This document shows, in pieces, positions 6,618 through 15,319 of a stretch of DNA of 27,071 bases. Where the stretch lies: positions 1-27,071 of the forward strand of contig CALFDA010000088.1 of NCBI GenBank assembly GCA_937950605.1. The letters run 5' to 3'. Source of the stretch: an uncultured PS1 clade bacterium (GTDB lineage: Bacteria > Pseudomonadota > Gammaproteobacteria > PS1 > Pseudothioglobaceae). A model generated the notes under the pieces. That model was not told the origin of the DNA and made no database searches. It saw nothing but the letters and a program-made list of their open reading frames with translations. Each line of letters opens with the position of its first letter. Within the stretch, counting starts at the first letter, position 1. Both the position numbers and the translations under genes were made by a program.

Positions 6618-8786
6618 CTATTTTACGTTTGTATATTCAAATTCAATGGTTATTATTGCCCCATGTGGTTTTATATTGCCAGCAAAAATACGCCCACCAT
6701 GCTGTTCGACAATATTTTGCACAATCGCCATACCTAATCCGCTACCTTTTTCTTTAGTTGTTACATAAGGATCAAACACATGGTCAAGCACCAAAACATC
6801 AAAACCCTCACCATTATCTTGAATACTTAGGCGCACCACAGCATCGTCTTTTAGGTATTGAGTTTTGATACTAATGGTTAAATCATGCCCTTTTTTAGCC
6901 GATTCGGTAGCGTTCTTAACTAAATTGATAATGACCCTAGAAATGCTGTTGGCATCTAGGAGTAATTTTGGCACATCATCAGCAAGGTCTAACTCAATAT
7001 TAACGTTTTTCTGTGCAATATATAAGGCGATTGATTGGTTAATAAGCACATTCAAATCTAATAGATTTCTTTGTATTTGTGGTGTATTAGCATAATCAGA
7101 AAAAGCACTTACCATCGTGTCTATGGATTTTACTTGTTCAATAATAACCCCTGTGGTTTTGTCAATGATTTCTAAATCTTTGCCCTGAAGTGTTGCTAAA
7201 AATTTATTTCTTAGACGCTGTGCTGATAATAAAATGGGAGTCAGTGGATTTTTGATTTCATGTGCCATACGTCTCGCTACTTCGCCCCAAGCGGCTTTTT
7301 TCTGAGCACGATGTAATTTGGAAATATCTTTAATGATAATAACATAACCCAAAGTTGTTGCATCAACATCTAATGGCGCACCTTGGCAAGACAATAGCAC
7401 ACGCTTATTTGGTAGGGCTAGTTTAATTTCTTCACTCCACTCACCACCTTGATGGTTAAATCTGTCCTGAATAATAAAAAATAAAGGGTCAAGATGAGGG
7501 TTTTTATCGACAATATCGCTACATAATTGCCCTACAAATTGCCGTTCGTTATCAAAAGCAAGTATCTCGCTAACCACTGGATTAATAAACTGAATATTTT
7601 TGTTTTTATCTAGTCCAATAACACCAAAGGAATATTTTAAGATGGTTTCTAAATACAAGTTATGCGTGCTTAACCCTTGGCGTGAAAGTTGTATTTGCGT
7701 AGACATTTCATTAAATTGCTCAATTAATAAGCGCACATCTTCACTTGTTTCTTGGTCATGAACCATAATGCCATAATTGCCTTTGGAGATTTCTTTGGTA
7801 GCAAGTGAGAGGTTGTGCATTGGACGCATTAATCTATCAATCATTCTAAACACAATCAACAGCACACTTAAAATCGCCAATAAAACTGTTGATGAAAAAT
7901 CTAATAAAAAACGTTTTTGTGTCAATGAGGTATTAACGTCAAAACTAATACTGCTAGCAAAATTATAAAAATTTTTAACCCTACCTAAAAAACGCAACAA
8001 ATGCGGGTCTGTTGCATAAACTGCAGTTAAATCTAAGGTCTTCTTATTAGCATCTTTAGTTAAATAATAACCAGACATTTGTACCTGAAATAATTGTGCT
8101 TTTTCGTCTTCAAAAGCAATAAAATCTTGTTGAGATGACAAAGATTGATTGTCTTCAACAATGCATGCGTCTCGTTGAGATGCATTAGCAATAACAACGC
8201 CTTTTGCATTTTTTAGCACCAAAAAACAAGCATATTTTTGATTAATTAAACCTTGAACAAAAGCCTGTATTTTGGCTTTGTAATCTTTTGCACCTTGATA
8301 CAAACTAGAATAATTTTGCAACTGTTGCAATAATATTTTGGTGAAATCAACATAACGGTCATCTCTTACCGCTTGTAAACCTTGGTATAGATTGTCTACT
8401 TGACTTAAAAATACTTTATTAAAATTGTTATAGGTTTCTTCAGAGCGCTTGACATTGTCTTGTATAGTTTGAAATGAAAACAAATAAAAAGAAAATACAG
8501 GTACAACTACAAGCAAAGGGACAATTTTAATAAAAGTCCAAGTAAATCTTGTGCCAATAACACCATTTTTATTATCTTGTCTAATCCTAGAAATAGCAAT
8601 AAACACATAAAAACCTGCAATTAAAATAGCAACGGCGTTATAAGACGCTAAAACCCACCACCAATTTTTAATCAAATGCGGATTAAGTCCCATGTAAGAT
8701 AGTCCGCCGATTGAAATCAAAAAAACAATAGGCCAAATCCACTTATTTGGTGATTTTTTCAAAATAGTATCTTGTACAACAGGCAT
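6618..8786 (-). CDS. ntrY: NtrY-like membrane sensor histidine kinase
   Basis: This 722-residue inner-membrane sensor kinase has three N-terminal helices (about 16-34, 45-66, 86-104), a periplasmic sensing region (about 105-294), a fourth helix (about 295-315) and a HAMP linker (about 316-370). A PAS-like domain (about 375-490) follows. The HisKA motif is HEIKNPLTP with phosphoacceptor H509, and the ATPase domain has an N-box NLVKNATESA (N625), DNGEGF 657-662 and GSGLGMAIV 681-689. The layout and length match NtrY of NtrY-NtrX systems, linked in various bacteria to nitrogen metabolism, respiration or envelope functions; the ligand here is unknown. It is the first gene of the run ntrY-ntrX-trkA-trkH, starting at ATG 8786, and its stop is 14 bases from the regulator start. 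All catalytic motifs are intact. Confidence 0.93.
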   Translation of the reverse strand: MPVVQDTILKKSPNKWIWPIVFLISIGGLSYMGLNPHLIKNWWWVLASYNAVAILIAGFYVFIAISRIRQDNKNGVIGTRFTWTFIKIVPLLVVVPVFSFYLFSFQTIQDNVKRSEETYNNFNKVFLSQVDNLYQGLQAVRDDRYVDFTKILLQQLQNYSSLYQGAKDYKAKIQAFVQGLINQKYACFLVLKNAKGVVIANASQRDACIVEDNQSLSSQQDFIAFEDEKAQLFQVQMSGYYLTKDANKKTLDLTAVYATDPHLLRFLGRVKNFYNFASSISFDVNTSLTQKRFLLDFSSTVLLAILSVLLIVFRMIDRLMRPMHNLSLATKEISKGNYGIMVHDQETSEDVRLLIEQFNEMSTQIQLSRQGLSTHNLYLETILKYSFGVIGLDKNKNIQFINPVVSEILAFDNERQFVGQLCSDIVDKNPHLDPLFFIIQDRFNHQGGEWSEEIKLALPNKRVLLSCQGAPLDVDATTLGYVIIIKDISKLHRAQKKAAWGEVARRMAHEIKNPLTPILLSAQRLRNKFLATLQGKDLEIIDKTTGVIIEQVKSIDTMVSAFSDYANTPQIQRNLLDLNVLINQSIALYIAQKNVNIELDLADDVPKLLLDANSISRVIINLVKNATESAKKGHDLTISIKTQYLKDDAVVRLSIQDNGEGFDVLVLDHVFDPYVTTKEKGSGLGMAIVQNIVEQHGGRIFAGNIKPHGAIITIEFEYTNVK

Positions 8787-9001
8787 AATTATCTAAGTTG
8801 AACTGCTAAAAATGATGTTAAGACTTTCGCTAGCAGGGCTGGGACAATTTTGTGTTGTATTTGCAACATAGATAATCATATCTGTAGAAAATACTTGAAA
8901 ATAAAAAAGTTGGTATTGCTGGGAACTTTCACAACTTGCTTAGTCTAAACCACATAACTCACAGGGCGATTATCTCATAAAACAATAAGACCTACGTTGG
9001 A

Positions 9002-9021
9002 TTGTTGCTAAAATGCAACAA
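9002..9021 (+). promoter_or_regulatory. Hairpin and -10-like box abutting the rnd start codon
   Basis: TTGTTGC (9002-9008) and GCAACAA (9015-9021) are perfect 7-base inverted arms around TAAAAT (9009-9014). The right arm includes the A of the rnd ATG. TAAAAT is a plausible -10 box that would start transcription at or near the ATG, and no Shine-Dalgarno lies upstream. This could be a promoter with an overlapping operator, or a start-codon hairpin if transcription begins further up. The rest of the 8787-9020 spacer shows no gene; it must also hold the ntrY promoter. Confidence 0.4.
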
Positions 9022-10088
9022 TGATAAGTACGCAGATACAACTCCAAGATTTTTTGCATATAATTAAAGATGAAACCGCATTAGCCATTGACACCGAATT
9101 CAAATGGATTAATACCTATTATCCAAAGTTGTGCCTAATACAAATTGCTAGTAAAAACATATCCGCCTGTATTGATGTATTAGCCATGCAAAATTTACAA
9201 CCTTTGTTTGACAAATTGTATCAGGAGGATATTTTGTGGATTGCACACGCTGCACGTAATGACATCGAGGTTTTATACCATCTTTCCGAACAATTACCCA
9301 AACAGGTTTTTGATACGCAAATTGCTGCCGATTTATTAAAAGATTTGCTCCCCAAAACACACAATCCAAACACACAAATATCGTATCAAGTGCTAACCGA
9401 AATCTTACAAGGGGTTAGTTTAGCAAAAGCCCATACTCGAACAGACTGGACACTACGACCATTGCCTGATGGAGCCATACAGTATGCCTTAGATGATGTG
9501 CATTATTTAATGCAAAATTATCAGCAATTAAAGCAACGCTTAGAAGATGAGCAAAAACTACATTGGTTAATGGAGGAAGGTCAATCTCTATTAGATACTG
9601 GTTTGTATAAAATTGATATTACACAGGCATGGAAACGCGTCAAACATTTAACGCATTTGCCTCAAACAATGCGTACTATTGGCGCACAACTTTGTGCTTG
9701 GAGGGAGCATACAGCACAACAGAAAAATAAACCTAGAAAATGGATATTATCCAATGACGATGTGCTTACAATCGCAACGGGAAAAACAAGTTTAAGCGAA
9801 AAAAAACAAAAATCTTTGCAAAATTTTCTAAAGCAATATCCTCAATTTCTTGATATTGAAATTGCTGTTAAAAAAAACACACCTCTTACAGGAAAAGAAA
9901 AACGCCAAATACACATCTGGCAAAAACTCATTCAAGAAAAAGCGAATCAGTATAATCTAACAGAGAAGATTATTACTAACAATAAAGTTTTATTAAGATA
10001 TATCCGTGGAGACCAATCGGTGAATTTTCTTAGTGGTTGGCGCTATCAAATACTAAAAGGAGAGATTGACCAATGCAAAATAGTTTAA
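9021..10088 (+). CDS. rnd: Ribonuclease D
   Basis: This 355-residue 3'-5' exoribonuclease of the DEDD-y family trims tRNA and other stable RNA ends. ExoI holds D24 and E26 in AIDTEF, followed by TYYPKLCLIQI as in E. coli RNase D. ExoII holds D81 in HAARNDIEVL. ExoIII is YALDDVHYL with Y155 and D159. An HRDC domain follows at about 205-285, and the C-terminal remainder matches the usual length. It starts at ATG 9021 without a Shine-Dalgarno. It overlaps ppa by 16 bases, so the two are cotranscribed. Confidence 0.94.
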   Translation: MISTQIQLQDFLHIIKDETALAIDTEFKWINTYYPKLCLIQIASKNISACIDVLAMQNLQPLFDKLYQEDILWIAHAARNDIEVLYHLSEQLPKQVFDTQIAADLLKDLLPKTHNPNTQISYQVLTEILQGVSLAKAHTRTDWTLRPLPDGAIQYALDDVHYLMQNYQQLKQRLEDEQKLHWLMEEGQSLLDTGLYKIDITQAWKRVKHLTHLPQTMRTIGAQLCAWREHTAQQKNKPRKWILSNDDVLTIATGKTSLSEKKQKSLQNFLKQYPQFLDIEIAVKKNTPLTGKEKRQIHIWQKLIQEKANQYNLTEKIITNNKVLLRYIRGDQSVNFLSGWRYQILKGEIDQCKIV

Positions 10089-10621
10089 AACCAGTATCAG
10101 CAGGCAATATACCTAATGAGATAAATGTTATTATTGAAATACCTGCCAACTCATCGCCAGTAAAGTATGAAATTGACAAAAAAACAGGCGCTATGTTTGT
10201 TGATAGATTTATTTCAACACCAATGTTTTATCCTTGTAATTACGGCTTTGTGCCCGAAACTTTAGCCAACGATGGCGACCCCGCTGATGTATTGGTAATT
10301 ACACCATACCCATTGATTCACGATGCTGTTATTACTGCACGCCCAATCGGTGTATTGCGTATGACAGATGAAGCAGGTGAAGACTCCAAAATCTTAGCAG
10401 TACCAACTGATAAACTCTGTCAATCCTATCACAATATCAAATGTATTGATGATATTGATGCAACTATCAAAGATCAGATCGAGCATTTTTTCACCTATTA
10501 CAAAGACCTTGATGAAGGCAAATGGGTGAAAATTGATGGCTGGGGTGACGCTAAAGAAGCTAAACAAGAATTGCAAAATGCTTTTGATGCGTATCACGCA
10601 GATAACCCAACTAATGGATAG
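10073..10621 (+). CDS. ppa: Inorganic pyrophosphatase (family I)
   Basis: This 182-residue soluble Mg-dependent pyrophosphatase hydrolyses PPi to two phosphates, pulling biosynthetic reactions forward. The metal and substrate residues of the hexameric bacterial enzyme are all present: K31, E33, R45, Y57, the NDGDPADVLV signature with D67, D69 and D72, then D99 and D104 in MTDEAGED. The length is close to E. coli Ppa (176). ATG 10073 lies inside the end of rnd and has a strong ribosome-binding site (AAGGAGAG, 10057-10064). Translation can thus initiate independently, and the gene is probably expressed above rnd. Confidence 0.97.
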   Translation: MQNSLKPVSAGNIPNEINVIIEIPANSSPVKYEIDKKTGAMFVDRFISTPMFYPCNYGFVPETLANDGDPADVLVITPYPLIHDAVITARPIGVLRMTDEAGEDSKILAVPTDKLCQSYHNIKCIDDIDATIKDQIEHFFTYYKDLDEGKWVKIDGWGDAKEAKQELQNAFDAYHADNPTNG

Positions 10622-10761
10622 TCTGTTATCTTACTACTTAAAAAAAAGGATGCGGATTGTAAGCAAAATAGGTTCTTGTTTTGTATCATATAGTGTCCGC
10701 CATAATATCCTTTTGACAGTTATAGAAAAAATCCATTGCATTAAGCTTGATACAGTCTAGT

Positions 10762-10866
10762 AAATACAACAAAATAGCAACACTTTATCCAAAAAAATTA
10801 AGAAAAATATCCAAATTTTTGAATAAACAAATACCGTGCTATGTGTTGCATAAGTCGTATCAAGAA
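10762..10866 (+). repeat. Degenerate repeat, copy A
   Basis: This stretch in the 283-base ppa-rsmD gap shares an ordered set of blocks with 26341-26450. These are AAATAC near the start, TTTATCCAAAAAA, an AAGAAA, CCAA-TTTTTGAATAAA, and a GTTG...GTAT-AAGA end. Eye alignment suggests roughly two-thirds identity with small gaps over about 100 bases. The rest of the gap (10622-10904) contains no gene; TATATT at 10872-10877 could be the rsmD -10 box. AT-richness weakens the inference. Confidence 0.4.
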
Positions 10867-10904
10867 ATGGATATATTCTTTGCGAAAATAGTTAGACCAC
10901 ATAA

Positions 10905-11474
10905 ATGACAAATACTTTTAAAATTATCGGTGGTGAGCATCGAGGTAGAAAATTTAGCTTCGCTAATACTAATGGATTAAGACCAACGCCAAACAAAGTG
11001 CGTGAAACCTTGTTTAATTGGTTACAGTTTGAAACACAGGGCAAAACCTTTTTGGATCTTTTTTCGGGCAGTGGGGCGTTAAGTTTTGAAGCGTTTTCTC
11101 GTGGCGCAAAACAAGTCTTCAGCGTGGAAAAAAATACCCATGCCTGTTCTATTATTGAAAAAAATAAACGCATATTACAGGCAAAAAACCTAACGGTTAT
11201 CAATCAGGACGCTTTCACATTTTTAAATAAACATAGCATAACCTATTTTGATATTGTGTTATTAGATCCGCCTTTTAATAAAGGACTTATACCAAAAGCA
11301 TTAGAATTAATCATAGAAAATGGTTTTGCTAATGATGGTAGTAAAATCTATGCAGAATCCGAATCTAAAATAACATTGGATTTTTTGATGACAAACTTTG
11401 GTAAAAAACTCAGCATTAATAAGCAAAAAAAATCTGGTGCTGTGCATTATTGTCTTATACAATTACAACAATGA
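10905..11474 (+). CDS. rsmD: 16S rRNA (guanine966-N2)-methyltransferase
   Basis: This 189-residue SAM-dependent methyltransferase modifies G966 of 16S rRNA during 30S assembly. IIGGEHRGRK near the start and GLRPTPNKVRETLFNWL (24-40) are the RsmD signature. SAM motif I is DLFSGSGALSFEA at 51-63, and DPPF at 121-124 is the catalytic motif for exocyclic amine methylation. It starts at ATG 10905 with no clear Shine-Dalgarno. Its TGA overlaps the coaD ATG (ATGA, 11471-11474), and rsmD-coaD is a common bacterial pair. Confidence 0.95.
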   Translation: MTNTFKIIGGEHRGRKFSFANTNGLRPTPNKVRETLFNWLQFETQGKTFLDLFSGSGALSFEAFSRGAKQVFSVEKNTHACSIIEKNKRILQAKNLTVINQDAFTFLNKHSITYFDIVLLDPPFNKGLIPKALELIIENGFANDGSKIYAESESKITLDFLMTNFGKKLSINKQKKSGAVHYCLIQLQQ

Positions 11475-11950
11475 AAAAAATTGCTATCTATCCTGGTTCT
11501 TTCGATCCAATTACCAACGGACATATCGATTTAATTAAACGTGCTAGTAAATTATTTGACGCAGTTATTATTGGCATTACACAAAACAGCAAAAAAACTG
11601 CTTTTTTAAATATTGATGAGCGCTTAAAAAGCACCAAGAGCGTGGTGCAAGAGATTGACAATATTAAAGTTATGAGTTTTGACACGTTATTGGTAGACTT
11701 TGCCAAATCACAAAACGCTCAAATTATTTTGCGTGGTCTGCGCGCAGTCAGCGATTTTGAATATGAATTCCAACTTTCGGGCATGAACAAACATCTTAAC
11801 CCTAATATCGAGACTTTGTTTATGACGCCCGCAGAACAATATGCCAATATTTCATCTTCATTAGTTAGAGAGATTTTGTCGTTAGGTGGCGATATTAGTA
11901 GTTTTGTGCCCATCAATGTAGAGAACTTGCTAAAAGCGAAGATGTATTAA
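11471..11950 (+). CDS. coaD: Phosphopantetheine adenylyltransferase
   Basis: This 159-residue enzyme transfers AMP from ATP to 4'-phosphopantetheine, the penultimate step of coenzyme A synthesis. The N-terminus KIAIYPGSFDPITNGHID holds the nucleotidyltransferase T/HxGH motif with H18. The C-terminal ISSSLVREI is the second ATP-binding motif. Length is identical to E. coli CoaD. I chose ATG 11471 rather than an upstream in-frame TTG at 11450, because the family begins at this Met and it gives a 4-base ATGA coupling with rsmD. No terminator is visible after it. Confidence 0.97.
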   Translation: MKKIAIYPGSFDPITNGHIDLIKRASKLFDAVIIGITQNSKKTAFLNIDERLKSTKSVVQEIDNIKVMSFDTLLVDFAKSQNAQIILRGLRAVSDFEYEFQLSGMNKHLNPNIETLFMTPAEQYANISSSLVREILSLGGDISSFVPINVENLLKAKMY

Positions 11951-12040
11951 ATAGTGCTATGTTTGGTGCTATGCTTTTGCGTGGTGTAATTATCAGTTAG
12001 TTAATTCATTACATAATTAGGTCTAATTTATTATTTTTTA

Positions 12041-12068
12041 CTTGAATTTGATTTTTGTACCCCTAAAT
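12041..12068 (+). promoter_or_regulatory. Sigma-32 type heat-shock promoter of dnaK
   Basis: CTTGAA (12041-12046) and CCCCTAAAT (12060-12068), separated by 13 bases, closely match the gammaproteobacterial RpoH consensus (CTTGAAA, then CCCCATnT). Predicted transcription starts near 12076, leaving a leader of about 45 bases. That leader ends in a strong ribosome-binding site AAGGGGG (12109-12115) before ATG 12122. Confidence 0.8.
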
Positions 12069-12121
12069 AAGAGGCATTGTTAAAAAAATAATGTACAAAC
12101 GATTGATTAAGGGGGTAGAAA

Positions 12122-14059
12122 ATGTCAAAAATTATCGGTATTGATTTAGGAACAACCAACTCGTGTGTTGCCATTATGGACGGTGGCAGTGTAAAAATCA
12201 TTGAAAATTCTGAGGGTAGTCGCACTACTCCGTCTATTGTTGCATTTCCAAAAGACTCAGAAGAAGTGTTAGTAGGGCAAAGTGCTAAACGACAAGCGGT
12301 TACCAATCCTAAAAACACATTGTATGCAATTAAACGTTTAATTGGACGTCGTTTTGAAGAAGAAGCTGTGCAAAAAGATATTGATCTTGTGCCCTACAAG
12401 ATTATCAAAGCCGACAATGGCGATGCTTGGATTCAAGTGAATGGCAAAAAAATGGCAGCACCCGAAATTTCAGCAAAAGTTATTGACAAGATGAGGAAAA
12501 CTGCTGAAGATTATTTAGGTGAGAAAATTACACAAGCTGTGATTACCGTGCCTGCTTATTTTAACGATTCACAAAGGCAAGCCACTAAAGATGCTGGAAA
12601 GATTGCTGGGCTTGATGTAAAACGCATTATTAACGAGCCAACAGCAGCAGCACTAGCGTATGGTGTTGATAAGTCTAAGGGGGATAAAACCATTGCTGTG
12701 TATGACTTAGGCGGTGGAACTTTTGATGTTTCAATCATTGAGATGGAAGATATTGATGGCGAAAAACACTTTGAAGTTCTTTCAACTAACGGCGATACTT
12801 TCTTAGGTGGCGAAGATTTTGATCAGCGCATTATGGACTTCTTAGTTGAAGAATTCAAAAAAGAGCAAGGGATTGATTTAAAAAATGATCCTATGGCACT
12901 ACAACGCTTAAAAGAGGCCGCAGAAAAAGCCAAAATTGAACTGTCCTCTTCTGAGCAAACTGAAGTTAACCTGCCTTATGTAACAGCTGATGCTTCAGGA
13001 CCTAAACATTTGAATATTAAAATCACACGTTCTAAATTAGAATCCTTAGTAGAAGATTTAATTCAACGCTCAATTGACCCTTGTCAAATTGCGTTAAGAG
13101 ATGCTAATTTGTCTGCTAAAGATATTGATGAGGTGATTTTGGTGGGTGGTTCTACACGTATGCCTAAGGTACAAAAAAAAGTGCAGGAGTTTTTTGGCAA
13201 AGAACCTAAAAGAGATGTTAATCCTGATGAAGCTGTAGCGATGGGTGCAGCTGTTCAAGCGGGCGTGTTAGGTGGTGATGTCAAAGATGTGTTACTACTA
13301 GACGTTACACCTTTATCACTAGGTATTGAAACTATGGGCGGTGTAATGACTAAATTGATTGAAAAAAACACAACAATTCCAACCAACGCGTCGCAAATTT
13401 TCTCAACAGCCATGGACAATCAATCGGCGGTAACAGTTCATGTCTTGCAAGGGGAGCGTGAAGTGGCAAGTGCTAATAAATCTTTGGGTCAATTCAACCT
13501 CGAAGGTATTGCCGCAGCACCAAAAGGCACACCACAAATTGAGGTAACGTTAGATATTGACTCTGATGGTATTTTGAATGTTTCTGCTAAGGATAAAAAT
13601 ACTGGCAAGAAACAAAGCATCACTATCAAAGCATCTAGTGGTTTAAGTGATGAAGAAGTTGAAAGAATGATTAAAGATGCTGAGGCAAATGCTGAGGAAG
13701 ATAAAAAATTCCAAGCATTAGTTACAGCACGCAATATGGCAGATTCGGTTATTCATTCAACTAAACAACTCTTGAATGAGTATAAAGATGAAGTCTCAGA
13801 TGATGATAAGTCTAAAATTGAAACAGCAATCACTGAGCTTGAAAAAGTGGCAAAAGCAGACGACAAACAGGCCATTGATGAAAAAATTCAAAATCTTAGC
13901 GAAATAGTTCGTCCTTTAACTGAAAAAGCACAAGCGAAAGCAGGCGCAAATGCAGGCGACAACGGTTTTACAGATGCCGCTAATGCAGGGGCAAAAGATA
14001 GTGGTGATGATGTGGTAGATGCTGATTTTGAAGAAGTAAAAGATGACGACAAAAAATAA
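12122..14059 (+). CDS. dnaK: Chaperone DnaK (Hsp70)
   Basis: This 645-residue cytoplasmic ATP-dependent chaperone binds exposed hydrophobic segments and works with DnaJ and GrpE. The N-terminal ATPase begins IIGIDLGTTNSCVA (phosphate-1 loop). The VPAYFNDSQRQATKDAG and YDLGGGTFDVSI (phosphate-2) motifs follow, then ILVGGSTRMPKVQ, the linker VLLLDVTPLSLGIE, the substrate-binding domain and a helical lid. The C-terminus DADFEEVKDDDKK is the usual EEV-type tail. It is full length and undamaged. A heat-shock promoter and strong ribosome-binding site precede it; a terminator separates it from dnaJ. grpE, often just upstream, is absent, with coaD there instead. Confidence 0.99.
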   Translation: MSKIIGIDLGTTNSCVAIMDGGSVKIIENSEGSRTTPSIVAFPKDSEEVLVGQSAKRQAVTNPKNTLYAIKRLIGRRFEEEAVQKDIDLVPYKIIKADNGDAWIQVNGKKMAAPEISAKVIDKMRKTAEDYLGEKITQAVITVPAYFNDSQRQATKDAGKIAGLDVKRIINEPTAAALAYGVDKSKGDKTIAVYDLGGGTFDVSIIEMEDIDGEKHFEVLSTNGDTFLGGEDFDQRIMDFLVEEFKKEQGIDLKNDPMALQRLKEAAEKAKIELSSSEQTEVNLPYVTADASGPKHLNIKITRSKLESLVEDLIQRSIDPCQIALRDANLSAKDIDEVILVGGSTRMPKVQKKVQEFFGKEPKRDVNPDEAVAMGAAVQAGVLGGDVKDVLLLDVTPLSLGIETMGGVMTKLIEKNTTIPTNASQIFSTAMDNQSAVTVHVLQGEREVASANKSLGQFNLEGIAAAPKGTPQIEVTLDIDSDGILNVSAKDKNTGKKQSITIKASSGLSDEEVERMIKDAEANAEEDKKFQALVTARNMADSVIHSTKQLLNEYKDEVSDDDKSKIETAITELEKVAKADDKQAIDEKIQNLSEIVRPLTEKAQAKAGANAGDNGFTDAANAGAKDSGDDVVDADFEEVKDDDKK

Positions 14060-14098
14060 GTAACGCTTGTTTTAAGTAGTCCAACCTAGATCATCAAT

Positions 14099-14120
14099 AA
14101 GGGGCTTTGCGCCCCTTTTT
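14099..14120 (+). terminator. Intrinsic terminator between dnaK and dnaJ
   Basis: AAGGGGC (14099-14105) pairs with GCCCCTT (14111-14117) around a TTTGC loop, and a T-run ends at 14120. It lies 15 bases before the dnaJ ATG, so it probably causes partial termination and sets DnaJ below DnaK, since no separate dnaJ promoter is obvious. Confidence 0.85.
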
Positions 14121-14134
14121 ATAAGAGAGGCATT

Positions 14135-15229
14135 ATGTCAGAAAGAGATTATTATGAAACATTAGGCGTTGCTAGAAGTGCTGATGCAAAACAGATAAAA
14201 AAAGCCTATAAGCGCTTGGCGATGAAACACCATCCTGATCGCAACAAAGATAATAAAAAAGCCGCTGAAAAAACCTTTAAAGAAATTCAAAAGGCTTACA
14301 GTGTGCTATCTGATGAGCAAAAACGCCAAGCTTACGATCAGTTTGGTCATGCAGGTGTAAATAACGCTACAGGCGGAGGCAATCCATTTAGTGGAAGCGG
14401 TTTTGGTGATATTTTTGGTGATATTTTTGGTGGCAATTCACGCAGAGCGCAAGCTAGCAATCGTGGTGCAGATTTGCGTTATGATTTGGAAATCAATCTA
14501 AAAGAGGCTGCGAGAGGTAAAACAGTTCAAATTCGTATCCCTAAGGGCGAAAAGTGTAGCACCTGTCGCGGTTCTGGGGCTAAACCGGGCACCAGTGCTA
14601 AAACTTGTGGCACCTGTCAAGGCTCGGGACAAATACATATACAACAAGGACCTTTTGCAATAAAACAGTCCTGCCCACAGTGTCACGGCACTGGTCAAGT
14701 GATTGAATCGCCTTGTGTTGATTGTCATGGCAAGGGTGTAGTTCGTAAACAAAAAACACTCTCAGCTAAAGTTCCTGCGGGAGTTGACACAGGCAATCGT
14801 ATACGTTTATCTGGTGAAGGTGAAGCAGGCGCACGTGGCGGTCCAAATGGCGATTTATATATTGAGATTCACGTTAAACCTCATAATATTTTTGAGCGCC
14901 ATGGTAATTATTTGTACTGCATTGTGCCAATTGATTTCTCATCAGCAGCCTTGGGTGGCAGTATTGAAGTGCCGACACTAGATGGAAAGCTTAAAATTAG
15001 AATTCCAGAAGGTACACAAACCGACAAACGATTTCGCTTAAAGGGCAAAGGCATTCAAGACATACACAGTGGTGGCACAGGGGATTTAATTTGTCAAGTT
15101 AAAATTGAAACACCAATTAACTTAAACAAAAAACAAAAGGATTTGTTGCGAGAATTTGCAACCACGTGTGGCAAGAAACAACACCCTGAATCGAATTCAT
15201 TCTTTGGTAAAATGAAGTCTTTCTTTTAA
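14135..15229 (+). CDS. dnaJ: Chaperone DnaJ (Hsp40, type A)
   Basis: This 364-residue cochaperone stimulates DnaK ATP hydrolysis and delivers substrates. The J domain (1-70) carries HPD at 33-35. It is followed by a Gly/Phe region with a duplicated GDIF, four CxxCxGxG zinc-binding repeats (from CSTCRGSG through CVDCHGKG), and the C-terminal substrate-binding sandwich with RGGPNGDLYIEIHV. All eight zinc cysteines are present. It starts at ATG 14135 after AGAGAGG. It is reached by read-through of the dnaK terminator, the standard dnaK-dnaJ arrangement. Confidence 0.98.
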   Translation: MSERDYYETLGVARSADAKQIKKAYKRLAMKHHPDRNKDNKKAAEKTFKEIQKAYSVLSDEQKRQAYDQFGHAGVNNATGGGNPFSGSGFGDIFGDIFGGNSRRAQASNRGADLRYDLEINLKEAARGKTVQIRIPKGEKCSTCRGSGAKPGTSAKTCGTCQGSGQIHIQQGPFAIKQSCPQCHGTGQVIESPCVDCHGKGVVRKQKTLSAKVPAGVDTGNRIRLSGEGEAGARGGPNGDLYIEIHVKPHNIFERHGNYLYCIVPIDFSSAALGGSIEVPTLDGKLKIRIPEGTQTDKRFRLKGKGIQDIHSGGTGDLICQVKIETPINLNKKQKDLLREFATTCGKKQHPESNSFFGKMKSFF

Positions 15230-15282
15230 ATAAAATCGTCTAAGTTGAATAAATATTAAACAAGCTAACAACATAGACTTTT

Positions 15283-15311
15283 TTGCATCTGCTCACCTCA
15301 GGTCATATCAA
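15283..15311 (+). promoter_or_regulatory. Candidate eno promoter
   Basis: TTGCAT (15283-15288) and TATCAA (15306-15311) are separated by exactly 17 bases. Transcription would start near 15318, two bases before the eno ATG, giving a leaderless or near-leaderless transcript. This agrees with the lack of a Shine-Dalgarno just before the ATG. Both boxes are 4/6 matches. Confidence 0.4.
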
Positions 15312-15319
15312 TACATACA

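Noticed and set aside
9148..9375. Antisense open frames inside rnd, dnaK, eno and other genes
   Set aside because: They are shadows of strongly conserved genes on the other strand, with no independent signals.
11450..11473. TTG 11450 as the coaD start
   Set aside because: The family begins at the Met at 11471, which gives the exact E. coli length and an ATGA overlap with rsmD.
11954..11973. Direct repeat GTGCTATG twice after coaD
   Set aside because: Only 8 bases and two copies; no iteron or attachment-site context, so probably chance.
14401..14432. Tandem GGTGATATTTTT repeat in dnaJ
   Set aside because: It encodes the GDIFGDIFG part of the ordinary Gly/Phe-rich region of DnaJ.
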